The notes under the pieces are model-generated. The model saw only the letters and a program-made list of their open reading frames with translations, ran no database searches and was not told the DNA's origin. A stretch of DNA of 64,000 bases, from positions 186,001 to 250,000 of the forward strand of contig NZ_QHKZ01000005.1 in the NCBI RefSeq assembly GCF_003194585.1, written 5' to 3'. The position numbers and the translations under genes are program-made. The stretch is from Nocardioides daejeonensis (GTDB lineage: Bacteria; Actinomycetota; Actinomycetes; Propionibacteriales; Nocardioidaceae). Shown piece after piece: positions 53,578 through 61,804 of this stretch (position 1 is the stretch's first letter; every line of letters begins with the position of its first letter).

Positions 53578-54116
53578 GCCAGGCCTTTCAGTCGGTCGAC
53601 GACGTCGAGCAGGCTCTCGACGGAGTGGTCGAAGGAGCCGCCGGCCCAGCCGGCGGGCATGGAGGAGTGGTAGTAGAGACCCTCGCCGATCAGGATGATC
53701 GCCTCAGCGGTGGCGTCGTCACCGACCTCGGCCCGGATCAGGTCCCCCCAGGCCTGGTGGATCCCCTCGATCGCGTCGATCGCAGGTTGCCACGAGGCTT
53801 GGGCCAGCCGGAGCACCGAGCGGTAGACGGGGTCGTCGTGCTCGCTCGTGATCCAGGAGGTGCGGACGTAGTGACGCGACGGCCCCTCCGGGTCCTCGCG
53901 CATCTCCTCCAGGCCGGCCTCGGCGATCTCGCCGAACCACTCCAGGAGTCCTTCGCCCAGTTCCTCCTTGGTCGGGAAGTGGTAGAGCACCCCGCCCTTG
54001 GAGATGCCGGCGCGTGCTGCCACGGCGTCGACGGTCGCTGCTCGCTCACCCTCGTCACGCAGGATCTCGGCGTACGCCGTCAGGGCCTTGTCGCGGGCCT
54101 TCGGTGGTCGCGCCAT
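53574..54116 (-). CDS. TetR-family regulator
   Basis: This 180-residue TetR protein has helix-turn-helix residues about 8-50 (TAYAEILRDEGERAATVDAVAARAGIS, in part; KGGVLYHFPTKEELGEGLL). A short ligand domain follows (SVLRLAQASWQPAIDAIEGI; ILIGEGLYYHSSM). The KGGVLYHFPTK recognition helix is of the QacR/YxaF-like type used by drug-efflux repressors. It lies in the operon read from the divergent promoter at 54700-54820 and is the probable repressor of the MFS pump on the other side. Confidence 0.9.
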   Translation of the reverse strand: MARPPKARDKALTAYAEILRDEGERAATVDAVAARAGISKGGVLYHFPTKEELGEGLLEWFGEIAEAGLEEMREDPEGPSRHYVRTSWITSEHDDPVYRSVLRLAQASWQPAIDAIEGIHQAWGDLIRAEVGDDATAEAIILIGEGLYYHSSMPAGWAGGSFDHSVESLLDVVDRLKGLA

Positions 54117-54161
54117 CTCACCTCCCTCGCTCGCTCTCCGGATCCCGTCGCCGGTCGGGGC

Positions 54162-54698
54162 TCAGCCCTGCGCGGCGACGACGCCCTCACCGCCGTCCCA
54201 GGAGGCGACCAGGGTTGCGCCGCCGGTGACCGGCATGCCGAGGTCGGTGGTGAGGCGGAGCTCTCCGGCGAGCCGAGCACCGGCACGGCGAACGCGCACC
54301 GGTGGCTCCAGGTGATCGACGGTGCCGTCGGCCCGATGCACCTCGAGCTCGGCCTGCTCCTGCTCGCCCGCGAGTGCGCGAGTGAAGCAGGCGACGGCCA
54401 CCGGGTCGGCGGCCGCGTGGTGGATCCAGCGCTTCCCCAAGGTGGAGTGGTCCATCGTGCAGACCAGTGCCTCCTCAGCGCCCGGCAGCGGTGCGGCGCG
54501 GTAGGTCAGGGGCAGGTGGAACACCTGGTCGCCACGGCGTGCGAGCAAGCCCTCGACGCCGACTTCGCCGGCCGGGTCGTCGAAGCGGTAGCCGCCGATC
54601 ATCTCCACCGGGCCGGCTCCCAGGCCGGCACCGTCGAGCCAGTCGGTGACCAACTCGAGCTTGGTGGGGCTGATCGTCGCTTGATGGATGACTGCCAT
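54162..54698 (-). CDS. maltokinase N-terminal cap-like domain protein
   Basis: This 178-residue stand-alone cap-like domain resembles the N-terminal region of Pep2-type maltokinase. MAVIHQATISPTKLELVTDWL is the family start, MIGGYRFDDPAGEVGVEGLLA and HLPLTYRAAPLPGAEEALV follow. The kinase domain itself is absent. TAGGGT is 6 nt upstream of ATG 54698 with no SD. It lies 45 bp before the tetR gene on the same strand. Its role in an efflux locus is unclear. Confidence 0.7.
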   Translation of the reverse strand: MAVIHQATISPTKLELVTDWLDGAGLGAGPVEMIGGYRFDDPAGEVGVEGLLARRGDQVFHLPLTYRAAPLPGAEEALVCTMDHSTLGKRWIHHAAADPVAVACFTRALAGEQEQAELEVHRADGTVDHLEPPVRVRRAGARLAGELRLTTDLGMPVTGGATLVASWDGGEGVVAAQG

Positions 54699-54785
54699 GG
54701 CCCGACCCTACGGCCTTCTGGAGCACAACGAGTCGTGGTGTCGCCGATGCGCGCGGTGGTGGGCGAGGCCACAAGGAATTCGGTA

Positions 54786-54815
54786 ATAACTACACCGTCT
54801 GGACGGTATAGTTAT
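54786..54815. promoter_or_regulatory. TetR-type operator over the MFS -10 element
   Basis: ATAACTACACCGT (54786-54798) and ACGGTATAGTTAT (54803-54815) are inverted arms with one mismatch around CTGG. The right arm contains TATAGT (54807-54812), the -10, only 7 nt from the MFS ATG, so the repressor would sit on the promoter. The 30-bp length is typical for efflux-associated TetR proteins. Confidence 0.75.
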
Positions 54816-54819
54816 CCCC

Positions 54820-56334
54820 ATGACCACGCTCCTCTCCGCCTCCCAGTCGACGCAGCTGGGTCCGCGCCGCCGGTGGGCGGCGTTGGCCGTGCTCATGTTT
54901 CCGGTCCTGTTGGTCTCGGTCGACAACACGGCCCTCTCCTTCGCGGTGCCGTCGCTCTCCCGCGACCTTGCCCCGACGGGCAACCAGCTGCTCTGGATCA
55001 TCGACGTCTATCCGCTCGTTCTGGCCGCCCTGCTGATCACGATGGGCTCGCTGGGCGACCGGATCGGCCGCCGCCGGATCTTGCTGATGGGCGGCACCGG
55101 TTTCGCCGCTGTCTCTGCGCTCGCTGCCTTCGCCCCCGACGCCAACTCGCTGATCGCTGCCCGGGCGCTGCTCGGTGTCTTCGGTGCGATGCTGATGCCT
55201 GCGACGCTGAGCCTGATCCGCAACATCTTCACCGACGCCTCTGAGCGCCGGATGGCCGTCGCGATCTGGGCGGCCGGCTTCTCCGGCGGGGCCGCGCTCG
55301 GCCCGCTGGTCGGCGGCTGGCTGCTCGAGCACTTCTGGTGGGGCTCGGTCTTCCTGATCGCGGTGCCTGTGCTGTTGCCGTTGCTGGTCCTCGGCCCGAT
55401 CCTGCTGCCCGAGTCGCGGGACCCGAACCCCGGTCCGGTCGACCTGCGCGGCATCGCGCTGGCCAGCCTCGCGCTGGGCTCGCTCGTCTTCGCGATCAAG
55501 TCGGTCGCCGAGCAGCCGCTGGTGGCCCTCGCTGCCGTGATCGTGGGCGCCACTGCCCTGGCTGCCTTCGTCAGCCGGATGCTGACGACGCGCCAGCCGA
55601 TGCTCGACGTACGCCTGTTCGGCAACGCCGTCTTCTCCGGCGCGCTGCTGGTCAACCTGGTCAGTGTGGTGGCGATGGTGGGGTTCATCTACTTCGCGAC
55701 CCAGTACCTCCAGCTCGTAGCCGGCCTCTCACCCCTGACCGCGGCATGGCTGCTGGTGCCCGGCCTGGTGCTGACGGTCGCCGCCGGCATGATCGCGGTG
55801 CCGCTGGTGCGCCGGATCGGCTCGCGCCGGGTCGTGATGGCCGGCCTCGCCTTCAATGCCGCCGGCTATGCCGTGATGGCGGTCTTCGGCCACACCGGCT
55901 CGCTGACTGTGGTGCTGCTTGCCTTCGGTGTGCTCTCGATCGGCGTCGGGATGAGCGAGACCATCTCCAACGACCTCGCTCTCAGTGCGGTGCCCGAGGA
56001 CAAGGCTGGCGCGGCGGCGGCGGCCAGCGAGACGGCGTACGAGGTGGGCGCGGTGCTGGGCACGGCGCTGCTCGGCAGCCTGCTCAACCTCGCCTACCGC
56101 AACGGCCTGGAGGTCCCGGCCGGTATCTCCGCCGACGCGGCCGACGAAGCGCGCTCCACCCTGGGCGGCGCCTTCGAGGTGGCCACCGACCTGCCGACTG
56201 CGACGGCCGATGCCCTCGTCGACTCCGCCGTGCGGGCCTTCGACGGAGGCGTCACCTGGACCGCCGGCATCGGCTTCCTGCTCAGCCTCGCCGCCCTGGT
56301 CATCGCCCGCCGCGCGCTACGCGCCAGCGACTGA
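54820..56334 (+). CDS. MFS drug:H+ exporter, DHA2 (SmvA-like) type
   Basis: This 504-residue pump has about 14 transmembrane helices: LVSVDNTALSFAVPSLSRDL (motif D1-like), TMGSLGDRIGRRRILLMGG (motif A), WAAGFSGGAALGPLVGGWLLEHFWWGSVFLI (in part motif C). NDLALSAVPEDKAGAAAAAS is typical of SmvA/QacA pumps. It probably exports quaternary or lipophilic cations. The start ATG 54820 has -10 TATAGT 7 nt upstream and no SD, so the mRNA should be leaderless. Divergent from a maltokinase-cap/tetR operon. Confidence 0.92.
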   Translation: MTTLLSASQSTQLGPRRRWAALAVLMFPVLLVSVDNTALSFAVPSLSRDLAPTGNQLLWIIDVYPLVLAALLITMGSLGDRIGRRRILLMGGTGFAAVSALAAFAPDANSLIAARALLGVFGAMLMPATLSLIRNIFTDASERRMAVAIWAAGFSGGAALGPLVGGWLLEHFWWGSVFLIAVPVLLPLLVLGPILLPESRDPNPGPVDLRGIALASLALGSLVFAIKSVAEQPLVALAAVIVGATALAAFVSRMLTTRQPMLDVRLFGNAVFSGALLVNLVSVVAMVGFIYFATQYLQLVAGLSPLTAAWLLVPGLVLTVAAGMIAVPLVRRIGSRRVVMAGLAFNAAGYAVMAVFGHTGSLTVVLLAFGVLSIGVGMSETISNDLALSAVPEDKAGAAAAASETAYEVGAVLGTALLGSLLNLAYRNGLEVPAGISADAADEARSTLGGAFEVATDLPTATADALVDSAVRAFDGGVTWTAGIGFLLSLAALVIARRALRASD

Positions 56335-56360
56335 CCCCGCCGGCGGCGCCCCTACGGGGG

Positions 56361-56422
56361 GATCGTCCCTAACAGATTCGTGGTCAACGGCCGAAATGAC
56401 CACGAATCTGTTAGGGACGATC
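56361..56422. repeat. long palindrome, copy 2 (26-bp perfect arms)
   Basis: Arms 56361-56386 and 56397-56422 are complementary over 26 bp with a 10-nt loop (ACGGCCGAAA). The arm core matches the copy at 18639-18702, but the loop sequences differ. It lies between the MFS gene and arsR, both on the + strand, where it could terminate the MFS transcript. Confidence 0.85.
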
Positions 56423-56441
56423 GGGAAAAGGATGCCTGTGT

Positions 56442-56469
56442 AATCATATGCGTATGTACGCAGATGATT
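56442..56469. promoter_or_regulatory. ArsR operator spanning the arsR start codon
   Basis: AATCATATGCGT (56442-56453) and ACGCAGATGATT (56458-56469) form a 12-4-12 palindrome with one mismatch. It resembles ArsR/SmtB operators and covers both candidate ATGs, so the regulator would repress its own gene and the CDF gene by blocking transcription. Confidence 0.7.
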
Positions 56470-56792
56470 GGATCGAGCCCGATGAGGCCGAGGTTGCGGT
56501 GTGCGTGGAGATCTTCTCGCTGCTTGCGGATGCGACGCGGATGCGGATCCTGCTGGCGTTGCGGACTGGCGAGCGGTCGGTGGGGGAGATTGCCGCGCAG
56601 GTGAGCAAGTCGCAGGCGGCCGTCTCCCAGCACCTCGCGAAGCTTCGGCTGAGCCGGGTGGTGACGACGCGGCAGGAGGGTGCCCGGGTCTACTACCGGC
56701 TCGCCAACGATCACGCGATCGAGCTGGTCCGGGTCGCGGTCCATCAGGCCGAGCACGCCATCGGCGCCGACCTTCGCCACCGGGACGCCTGA
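56448..56792 (+). CDS. ArsR/SmtB-family metalloregulator
   Basis: This 114-residue winged-helix repressor contains EIFSLLADATRMRILLAL, GEIAAQVSKSQAAVSQHLAKL (recognition helix) and VVTTRQEGARVYYRL (wing). The ELCVCDL-type Cys site of arsenic/cadmium sensors is absent. A His/Asp-rich C-terminal helix (NDHAIELVRVAVHQAEH; Asp88, His89, His99, His103) resembles the alpha-5 Zn/Ni/Co site of CzrA-type sensors but is not aligned exactly. Start ATG 56448 or 56454. The stop overlaps the CDF start (TGATG), which marks it as the regulator of that exporter. Confidence 0.9.
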   Translation: MRMYADDWIEPDEAEVAVCVEIFSLLADATRMRILLALRTGERSVGEIAAQVSKSQAAVSQHLAKLRLSRVVTTRQEGARVYYRLANDHAIELVRVAVHQAEHAIGADLRHRDA

Positions 56793-57715
56793 TGGGCGTC
56801 GGGCACGGACACGGCCATGCCGAGGGGCGGGCAGCCGATCGACGGCGCCTGATCCAAGTCCTCCTGGTCACCTCCTCGGTCCTGGTCATCCAGGTCTTCG
56901 GCGCCTGGGTCACCGGCTCGCTCGCCCTGCTCGCCGATGCCGGTCATATGGCGACCGACGCTTCCGCGGTGCTGATCGCCCTCTCCGCGTCGTACGTCGC
57001 CACCCGGCCGGCAGGGCCCAAGGCGACCTTCGGGTGGCACCGGTCGGAGGTGCTGGCCGCGCTGGTCAACGCGGTGGTGCTGTTGGGGGTATGCGGCTTC
57101 CTGGGCTGGTCGGCGATCCGCCGACTGGCGGAGCCTGCCGAGGTCGAGGGCCGCGGGATGCTGCTCTTCGCGCTTGCGGGGTTGGCGGCCAACCTGGTCT
57201 CGCTGGCGATCATGGCGCAGGCGGACCGCACCTCGCTGAACGTGCGCGGCGCCTTCCTCGAGGTGCTCACCGATGCCCTGGGCTCGGTGCTCGCGATTGC
57301 TGCCGGTGCGGTGATCTGGGCGACCGGCTGGACGCAGGCGGACGCGCTGGCGACCCTGTTCATCGCGCTGCTGATCCTGCCCCGCTCGCTGTCGCTGATC
57401 CGTGACTCCGCAGCTGTTCTGCTGGAGACGACGCCCCGTGATCTCGACCTGGTCGAGGTCGAGCGGCACCTGCGCGAGGTGCCCGGGGTGACCGATGTGC
57501 ACGACCTCCACGCCTGGACGATCACCAGTGGCATGCCGAGCCTGTCGGCGCATGTCGCGGTCGCGGAGGAGGTGCTGGCCGAACGCGGCGTGGGGGCGCT
57601 GCTCGACGAGCTCACGCACTGCGTCGCAGAGCATTTCGAGATCCGGCACGCGACCTTCCAGGTCGAGCCGGCCGAGCACCGCGACCACGAGGATCTCGGG
57701 GGTCCTGGCTGCTGA
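56792..57715 (+). CDS. CDF-family metal cation exporter (CzcD/ZitB-like)
   Basis: This 307-residue cation diffusion facilitator has six transmembrane helices. Its N-terminus is His-rich (GHGHGH, residues 5-10). Helix 2 carries LADAGHMATDAS (His52 and Asp56), and helix 5 carries FLEVLTDALGSV with Glu157 where the usual zinc site has His, and Asp161. The cytoplasmic C-terminal domain contains VTDVHDLHAWTITSGMPSLSAHVAV. It exports Zn or a related divalent metal in exchange for protons. The metal is not certain because of the Glu. Translated with arsR. Confidence 0.93.
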   Translation: MGVGHGHGHAEGRAADRRRLIQVLLVTSSVLVIQVFGAWVTGSLALLADAGHMATDASAVLIALSASYVATRPAGPKATFGWHRSEVLAALVNAVVLLGVCGFLGWSAIRRLAEPAEVEGRGMLLFALAGLAANLVSLAIMAQADRTSLNVRGAFLEVLTDALGSVLAIAAGAVIWATGWTQADALATLFIALLILPRSLSLIRDSAAVLLETTPRDLDLVEVERHLREVPGVTDVHDLHAWTITSGMPSLSAHVAVAEEVLAERGVGALLDELTHCVAEHFEIRHATFQVEPAEHRDHEDLGGPGC

Positions 57716-57759
57716 TCGACGTCGATCGGCGGTGGGGGCGCCTGAAGGCGCGTGCAGAC

Positions 57760-57778
57760 TTAGGCTAGCCTTGCCTTC
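57760..57778. promoter_or_regulatory. DtxR/IdeR iron box
   Basis: TTAGGCTAGCCTTGCCTTC matches the 19-bp iron-box consensus TWAGGTTAGSCTWACCTWA at 16 of 19 positions. It overlaps TAGCCT (57766-57771), a -10-like element 8 nt before the ATG. Repression by Fe-loaded IdeR/DtxR is predicted. Confidence 0.8.
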
Positions 57779-57779
57779 T

Positions 57780-58592
57780 ATGAAGGTGGTCCGGTTTCGA
57801 GGTGAGGATCTCGACCTCTCCTACTACGAGCGGCAGGTCGTGCACTCGGCGTCGCTCGAGGTGACCTCGGGCAACGTGCATGTCCTGGTCGGCCCGAACG
57901 GCAGCGGGAAGTCCACCCTGCTGCGGGCGATGGCTCGTCTCCACGACGCGGACGCTGGCACGCTCTCCTTGCAGGGAGAGGCCGTGTCGACCCTCGGCCG
58001 CCGCGAGTTCGCACGGGTGATCACCCTGCTCTCGCAGAACCGTCCGGTGCCAGCCGGGGTGCCCGTCACAGAGATCGTCGAGTTCGGCCGCCATCCCTAT
58101 CGCGGCAAGTGGCGTGCCCGCGACCCCGAGGGCGCAACGGCCGTGGCCTGGGCGATGGAGGTCACGGGCGTGGCCGCGATGGCCAAACGCGGGGTTGACG
58201 AGCTCTCCGGGGGTGAGCTGCAGCGGGTCTGGCTGGCCTGTTGTCTGGCTCAGCAGACCGATGTGCTTCTGCTCGACGAGCCGACCAACCACCTCGATCT
58301 CCGCTACCAGGTCGAGATCCTGGATCTGGTCCGCGATCTCGCCGACGACCACGGCGTCGCTGTCGGGGTGGTCCTCCACGACCTGAACCAGGCTGCTGAC
58401 GTCGCCGACGAGATCACGCTGCTGCACCGCGGGGTGATCCAGGCGACTGGCCGCCCTGAGGAGGTCCTCACCTCCGAGCGGGTCTCCGAGGTCTACGGAC
58501 TGCCGGTGACGGTGGTACGAGACCCGGTCACCGCGCGGCTGAGCGTCCAGCCCGTGCATCGCACGATCCGTCGCGCCGCCGAGTCGGCCTGA
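57780..58592 (+). CDS. siderophore ABC transporter ATP-binding protein (FecE/FhuC-like)
   Basis: This 270-residue ABC ATPase has Walker A VGPNGSGKSTLL (about 40-51), a Q-loop in LLSQNRPVPAG, signature ELSGGELQRVWLACCLAQ, Walker B VLLLDEPTNHLDL and the switch His in VLHDLNQAADVAD. The FecE/FhuC type is shown by EIVEFGRHPYRGKW and the tail GLPVTVVRDPVTARL. No SD precedes ATG 57780, and the iron box lies 1 nt upstream, so a leaderless iron-repressed mRNA is predicted. First gene of the import operon. Confidence 0.93.
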   Translation: MKVVRFRGEDLDLSYYERQVVHSASLEVTSGNVHVLVGPNGSGKSTLLRAMARLHDADAGTLSLQGEAVSTLGRREFARVITLLSQNRPVPAGVPVTEIVEFGRHPYRGKWRARDPEGATAVAWAMEVTGVAAMAKRGVDELSGGELQRVWLACCLAQQTDVLLLDEPTNHLDLRYQVEILDLVRDLADDHGVAVGVVLHDLNQAADVADEITLLHRGVIQATGRPEEVLTSERVSEVYGLPVTVVRDPVTARLSVQPVHRTIRRAAESA

Positions 58593-58629
58593 CCTTCTGC
58601 TCCGAATCCCTCCCTCGAAAGGCACTCCC

Positions 58630-59616
58630 GTGAAGAAGAAGCGCGCCCTCGTTTTCGCCGCCGTCCCGCTCATGCTGGTCCTGGCGGCCTGCGGAACGAC
58701 AGAGTCGAAGGCCGACGACAAGCCCGACAACGCGGCTGCCGGTGACCCGGTCTCTTTGACCGACGCACGAGGAGAGGTCATCGAGCTCGACAGCCCGGCG
58801 ACCAAGGTGGTCTCGCTGGAGTGGATGCAGACCGAGACGCTGGTCAGCCTCGGTGTCATGCCGGTCGCTCATGCGGATGGCGACGCCTACAACACCTGGG
58901 TCGCCAAGGCGCAGGTCGATGGGAGCGTGAAGGACGTCGGTAACCGCAGCGAGCCGAGCTTCACCGAGATCATGAAGACCGGACCGGAGCTGGTGCTCGC
59001 CGACACCTCGGGCCCCGAGGCCATCGTCAAGAAGCTCGAGGACGAAGGTGTGCCGGTCCTCGTCCTCGACACCGCCGACGGTGCCCGCCAGCTGGACCTC
59101 ATGAAGGACAACGTGCGGCTCATCGCCGAGGCGGTGGGCAAGACCGATCAGGGCGAGAAGATCATCGGCGACCTCGAGGAGTCCATGGAGGCGGGCAAGG
59201 AGGCGATCGCCGAGAGTGACGCCGCCGGCGCGCGCTTCGCGATGGCTGACGGCTGGGCCGAGGGCGGCAACGTCACCATCCGGCTCTTCGGCACCGGCTC
59301 GCTGATGTCGGACCTGGCCGAGGGGCTGGGGCTCGAGAACGCCTGGACGGGTGAGGTCGACGCCGAATGGGGCCTGGGCACCACCGACCCGGAGGGCCTG
59401 ACCGCTCTCGGCGACGACGTGCGCTTCTTCTACAACAGCCCGGTGGAGGCGGACGACGTCTTCGGCGCCCAGCTCGAGAAGAACCCGATCTGGAACAAGC
59501 TGGAGTTCGTGACGAGCGGACACCTCTACCCGCTGGAGAAGGGCGTGTGGACCTTCGGCGGTCCGGTCTCCGCCCAGGAGTTCGTCAACCAGGTCGTCGC
59601 CGACCTGACCGAGTGA
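58630..59616 (+). CDS. siderophore-binding lipoprotein (FecB/FepB-like)
   Basis: This 328-residue lipoprotein has signal peptide and lipobox LVLAAC (Cys 21). The type III (helical-backbone) binding-protein fold is seen in DARGEVIELDSPATKVVSLEW, ELVLADTSGPEAIVKKLEDEG and ETLVSLGVMPVAHAD, with LEFVTSGHLYPLEKGVW near the C-terminus. It captures ferric siderophore (or a related chelate) outside the membrane and delivers it to the permease that follows. GTG 58630 has AAAGG upstream. The ligand is unknown. Confidence 0.92.
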   Translation: MKKKRALVFAAVPLMLVLAACGTTESKADDKPDNAAAGDPVSLTDARGEVIELDSPATKVVSLEWMQTETLVSLGVMPVAHADGDAYNTWVAKAQVDGSVKDVGNRSEPSFTEIMKTGPELVLADTSGPEAIVKKLEDEGVPVLVLDTADGARQLDLMKDNVRLIAEAVGKTDQGEKIIGDLEESMEAGKEAIAESDAAGARFAMADGWAEGGNVTIRLFGTGSLMSDLAEGLGLENAWTGEVDAEWGLGTTDPEGLTALGDDVRFFYNSPVEADDVFGAQLEKNPIWNKLEFVTSGHLYPLEKGVWTFGGPVSAQEFVNQVVADLTE

Positions 59617-59626
59617 TCCGCCGCTC

Positions 59627-61675
59627 GTGAGCCTGCGCAGTCTCGCGAGCCTGCTCGGGCTCTTCCTCCTCGCCCTGGTCGCCAGCGCGGTTCACCTGAC
59701 CCAGGGCACCTCCACCGTCGGGTTCGCCGACCTGATCGACCTTCTGCTCGGGCGCGGCGATCAGCTGACCCGCGACGTCTTCCTGGGCTCCCGCCTGCCG
59801 CGGCTCCTGGCGGGGCTGGTCGTGGGCCTGGCGGTGGGGGTCTCGGGGGCGCTGCTCCAGTCGATCACCCGCAACCCACTCGCCTCGCCGGACACGCTCG
59901 CGATCAACGGCGGCGCGTGGTTCGCTGCGACGCTCGTGGCCGTGCTGGGCATCTCGCCGCCGCTCTTCCTCCAAGGGAGCGTCGCTTTCCTCGGGGGTCT
60001 GGCCGGTGCCGTCCTGGTGCTCGCCCTCTCCGGAGGCGCCTCTGGGCCGGCGCGGCTGGTGTTGGCGGGCTCCGCACTCGCCATGGCGCTCGGGTCCCTG
60101 ACCGGCCTGCTGCTCCTCCTCTTCGAGGACGAGACCCAGAGCCTCTTCGCCTGGGGCAACGGCAACCTCGTCCAGATCAGCATCGACGCACCGGCGCAGG
60201 GTGCGGTGGCGGTCACCGTCGTGGTGCTCGTCGCGATGCTGCTCAGCCGCAGGCTCGACCTGGTGGGCCTGGGCGACGACGCGGCCGCCAGCCTCGGTGT
60301 GAACGTGCGCGTCGTCCAATTGGTGGCGGTGCTTCTCTCCGTCCTGCTGGCGGCGCTGGCGGTCACGGTGGCCGGTCCGATGGGCTTCATCGGGCTGTGC
60401 GCCCCGGTGCTCGCACGTCTCTCGGGGGCCTGGATCGAGGACGTCCACAAGCACCGGGTGCTGCTGCCCCTCTCCGGCCTCATCGGCATCGTGCTGGTGG
60501 TGCTGGCCGACGTCCTGATGCGCCTCGCGCCCTCGAAGACGTTCGGACCGGGAGTCCCGACCGGAGTGGCCACCACCCTGATCGGAGCCGTCGTCCTCAT
60601 CGGCGTCGCGCGCACCTTCCGCCAGGGCGGAACGGTGCCTGAGGCCCCGTCGGCTCGCACTCGCCCGGGCTCGCCGGTGCGCTTCACCGCCCTGCTGGTC
60701 TGCGTCCTCGTCGTGCTCCTGGCTGGTGCCACTGCTCTCGGTCTCCTCGCCGGCCGGGGCTGGACGTTGACGGGCGAGGACACGCTGCTGCTCGGGGACG
60801 TCGGCAACTGGCTGTCGGGCGAGGCTGGCCCGATGGTCCACTACACGCTCGAGGAGCGCACGCCGCGCCTGCTCGCCGCGACCTTCGCCGGCGCGGCGCT
60901 CGCGCTCGCGGGTTGCGCGACCCAGGCGGTGTGCCGCAACCCGCTTGCCGAGCCCGGGCTGCTCGGAGTCACCGCCGGCGCTGGTGTCGGCGCCATCGTC
61001 TGCATCTCCTTCCTGGGCGTGTCGGCGCTGTGGACGATCAATCTCGCCGCGCTCGTCGGCGCGGCACTCGCCTTCGCCCTGGTGTACGCCGTCTCGTGGC
61101 GAGGTGGCCTCGACTCGCTTCGGCTGGTGCTCGTCGGCGTCGGAGTCGCTGCGCTGGGCCAGGCGATCATCGCGTTCACCATCATCACCTTCACTCCCTA
61201 CGACGCGCAGTTCGCGCTGACCTGGCTCAACGGATCCACCTACGGCCGCACCTTCGACCAGGTGGTGCCGCTGATCGTCGTGGTGCTGATCGCGCTGCCG
61301 GTGCTGCTCCGTCACCGCAACGACCTCGACGTGATGGCGCTCGACGACGACACCCCGCGGGTGCTCGGACTCGCGCTGGAACGCACCCGCCTGGTGCTGC
61401 TGGTCACCGCCGTCGCCCTGACCGCCGCGTCGGCCGCTGCCATCGGCCTGGTCGTCTTCACCGGCCTGGTCGCGCCTCATGCGGCCCGGGCGCTGGTCGG
61501 CTCCCGGCACGTCCGGGTGCTGCCGGTCGCGATGCTCCTCGGTGCTCTCATGGTGAGCTTGGCCGACACGTTGGGCCGCAACGTCATCGCGCCCGATCAG
61601 GTGCCGGCGGGCATGGTCACCGCGCTGGTCGGGGCGCCGTACTTCGTCTGGCTGCTCTGGCGTACCCGGAGCTGA
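59627..61675 (+). CDS. fused FecCD-type siderophore permease (FhuB-like)
   Basis: This 682-residue permease comprises two FecCD domains in tandem (about 1-330 and 345-682), each with about ten helices. Each domain carries the signature: GSRLPRLLAGLVVGLAVGVSGALLQSITRNPLASP (in part) in the first half, RTPRLLAATFAGAALALAGCATQAVCRNPLAEPG (in part) in the second. GPMGFIGLCAPVLAR and FTGLVAPHAARALVGSRH are the paired coupling helices. It matches E. coli FhuB, so one polypeptide serves as the whole channel. GTG 59627 follows the lipoprotein gene after 10 bp. Confidence 0.94.
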   Translation: MSLRSLASLLGLFLLALVASAVHLTQGTSTVGFADLIDLLLGRGDQLTRDVFLGSRLPRLLAGLVVGLAVGVSGALLQSITRNPLASPDTLAINGGAWFAATLVAVLGISPPLFLQGSVAFLGGLAGAVLVLALSGGASGPARLVLAGSALAMALGSLTGLLLLLFEDETQSLFAWGNGNLVQISIDAPAQGAVAVTVVVLVAMLLSRRLDLVGLGDDAAASLGVNVRVVQLVAVLLSVLLAALAVTVAGPMGFIGLCAPVLARLSGAWIEDVHKHRVLLPLSGLIGIVLVVLADVLMRLAPSKTFGPGVPTGVATTLIGAVVLIGVARTFRQGGTVPEAPSARTRPGSPVRFTALLVCVLVVLLAGATALGLLAGRGWTLTGEDTLLLGDVGNWLSGEAGPMVHYTLEERTPRLLAATFAGAALALAGCATQAVCRNPLAEPGLLGVTAGAGVGAIVCISFLGVSALWTINLAALVGAALAFALVYAVSWRGGLDSLRLVLVGVGVAALGQAIIAFTIITFTPYDAQFALTWLNGSTYGRTFDQVVPLIVVVLIALPVLLRHRNDLDVMALDDDTPRVLGLALERTRLVLLVTAVALTAASAAAIGLVVFTGLVAPHAARALVGSRHVRVLPVAMLLGALMVSLADTLGRNVIAPDQVPAGMVTALVGAPYFVWLLWRTRS

Positions 61676-61748
61676 TCGCTCCAGGTCGTGCGTCCCGCGG
61701 CCTCTGGCTGCTGCGGCACATGACGCCTTGGCGGGGCTGGGGATTGGT

Positions 61749-61804
61749 GCCGGGATCGCCCGGCCGGTACGGTGGTCGTGACATGTGTTCCCCGTCACAC
61801 GGGG
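61749..61804 (+). terminator. two small hairpins after the siderophore importer operon
   Basis: GCCGGG/CCCGGC (61749-61754/61759-61764, loop ATCG) and CCCCGT/ACGGGG (61790-61795/61799-61804, loop CAC) lie in the 218-bp gap before pdhA. Either could end the fec operon. Nothing else in this gap was recognised, apart from a good SD (GAAGGAGGA) before pdhA. Confidence 0.45.
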
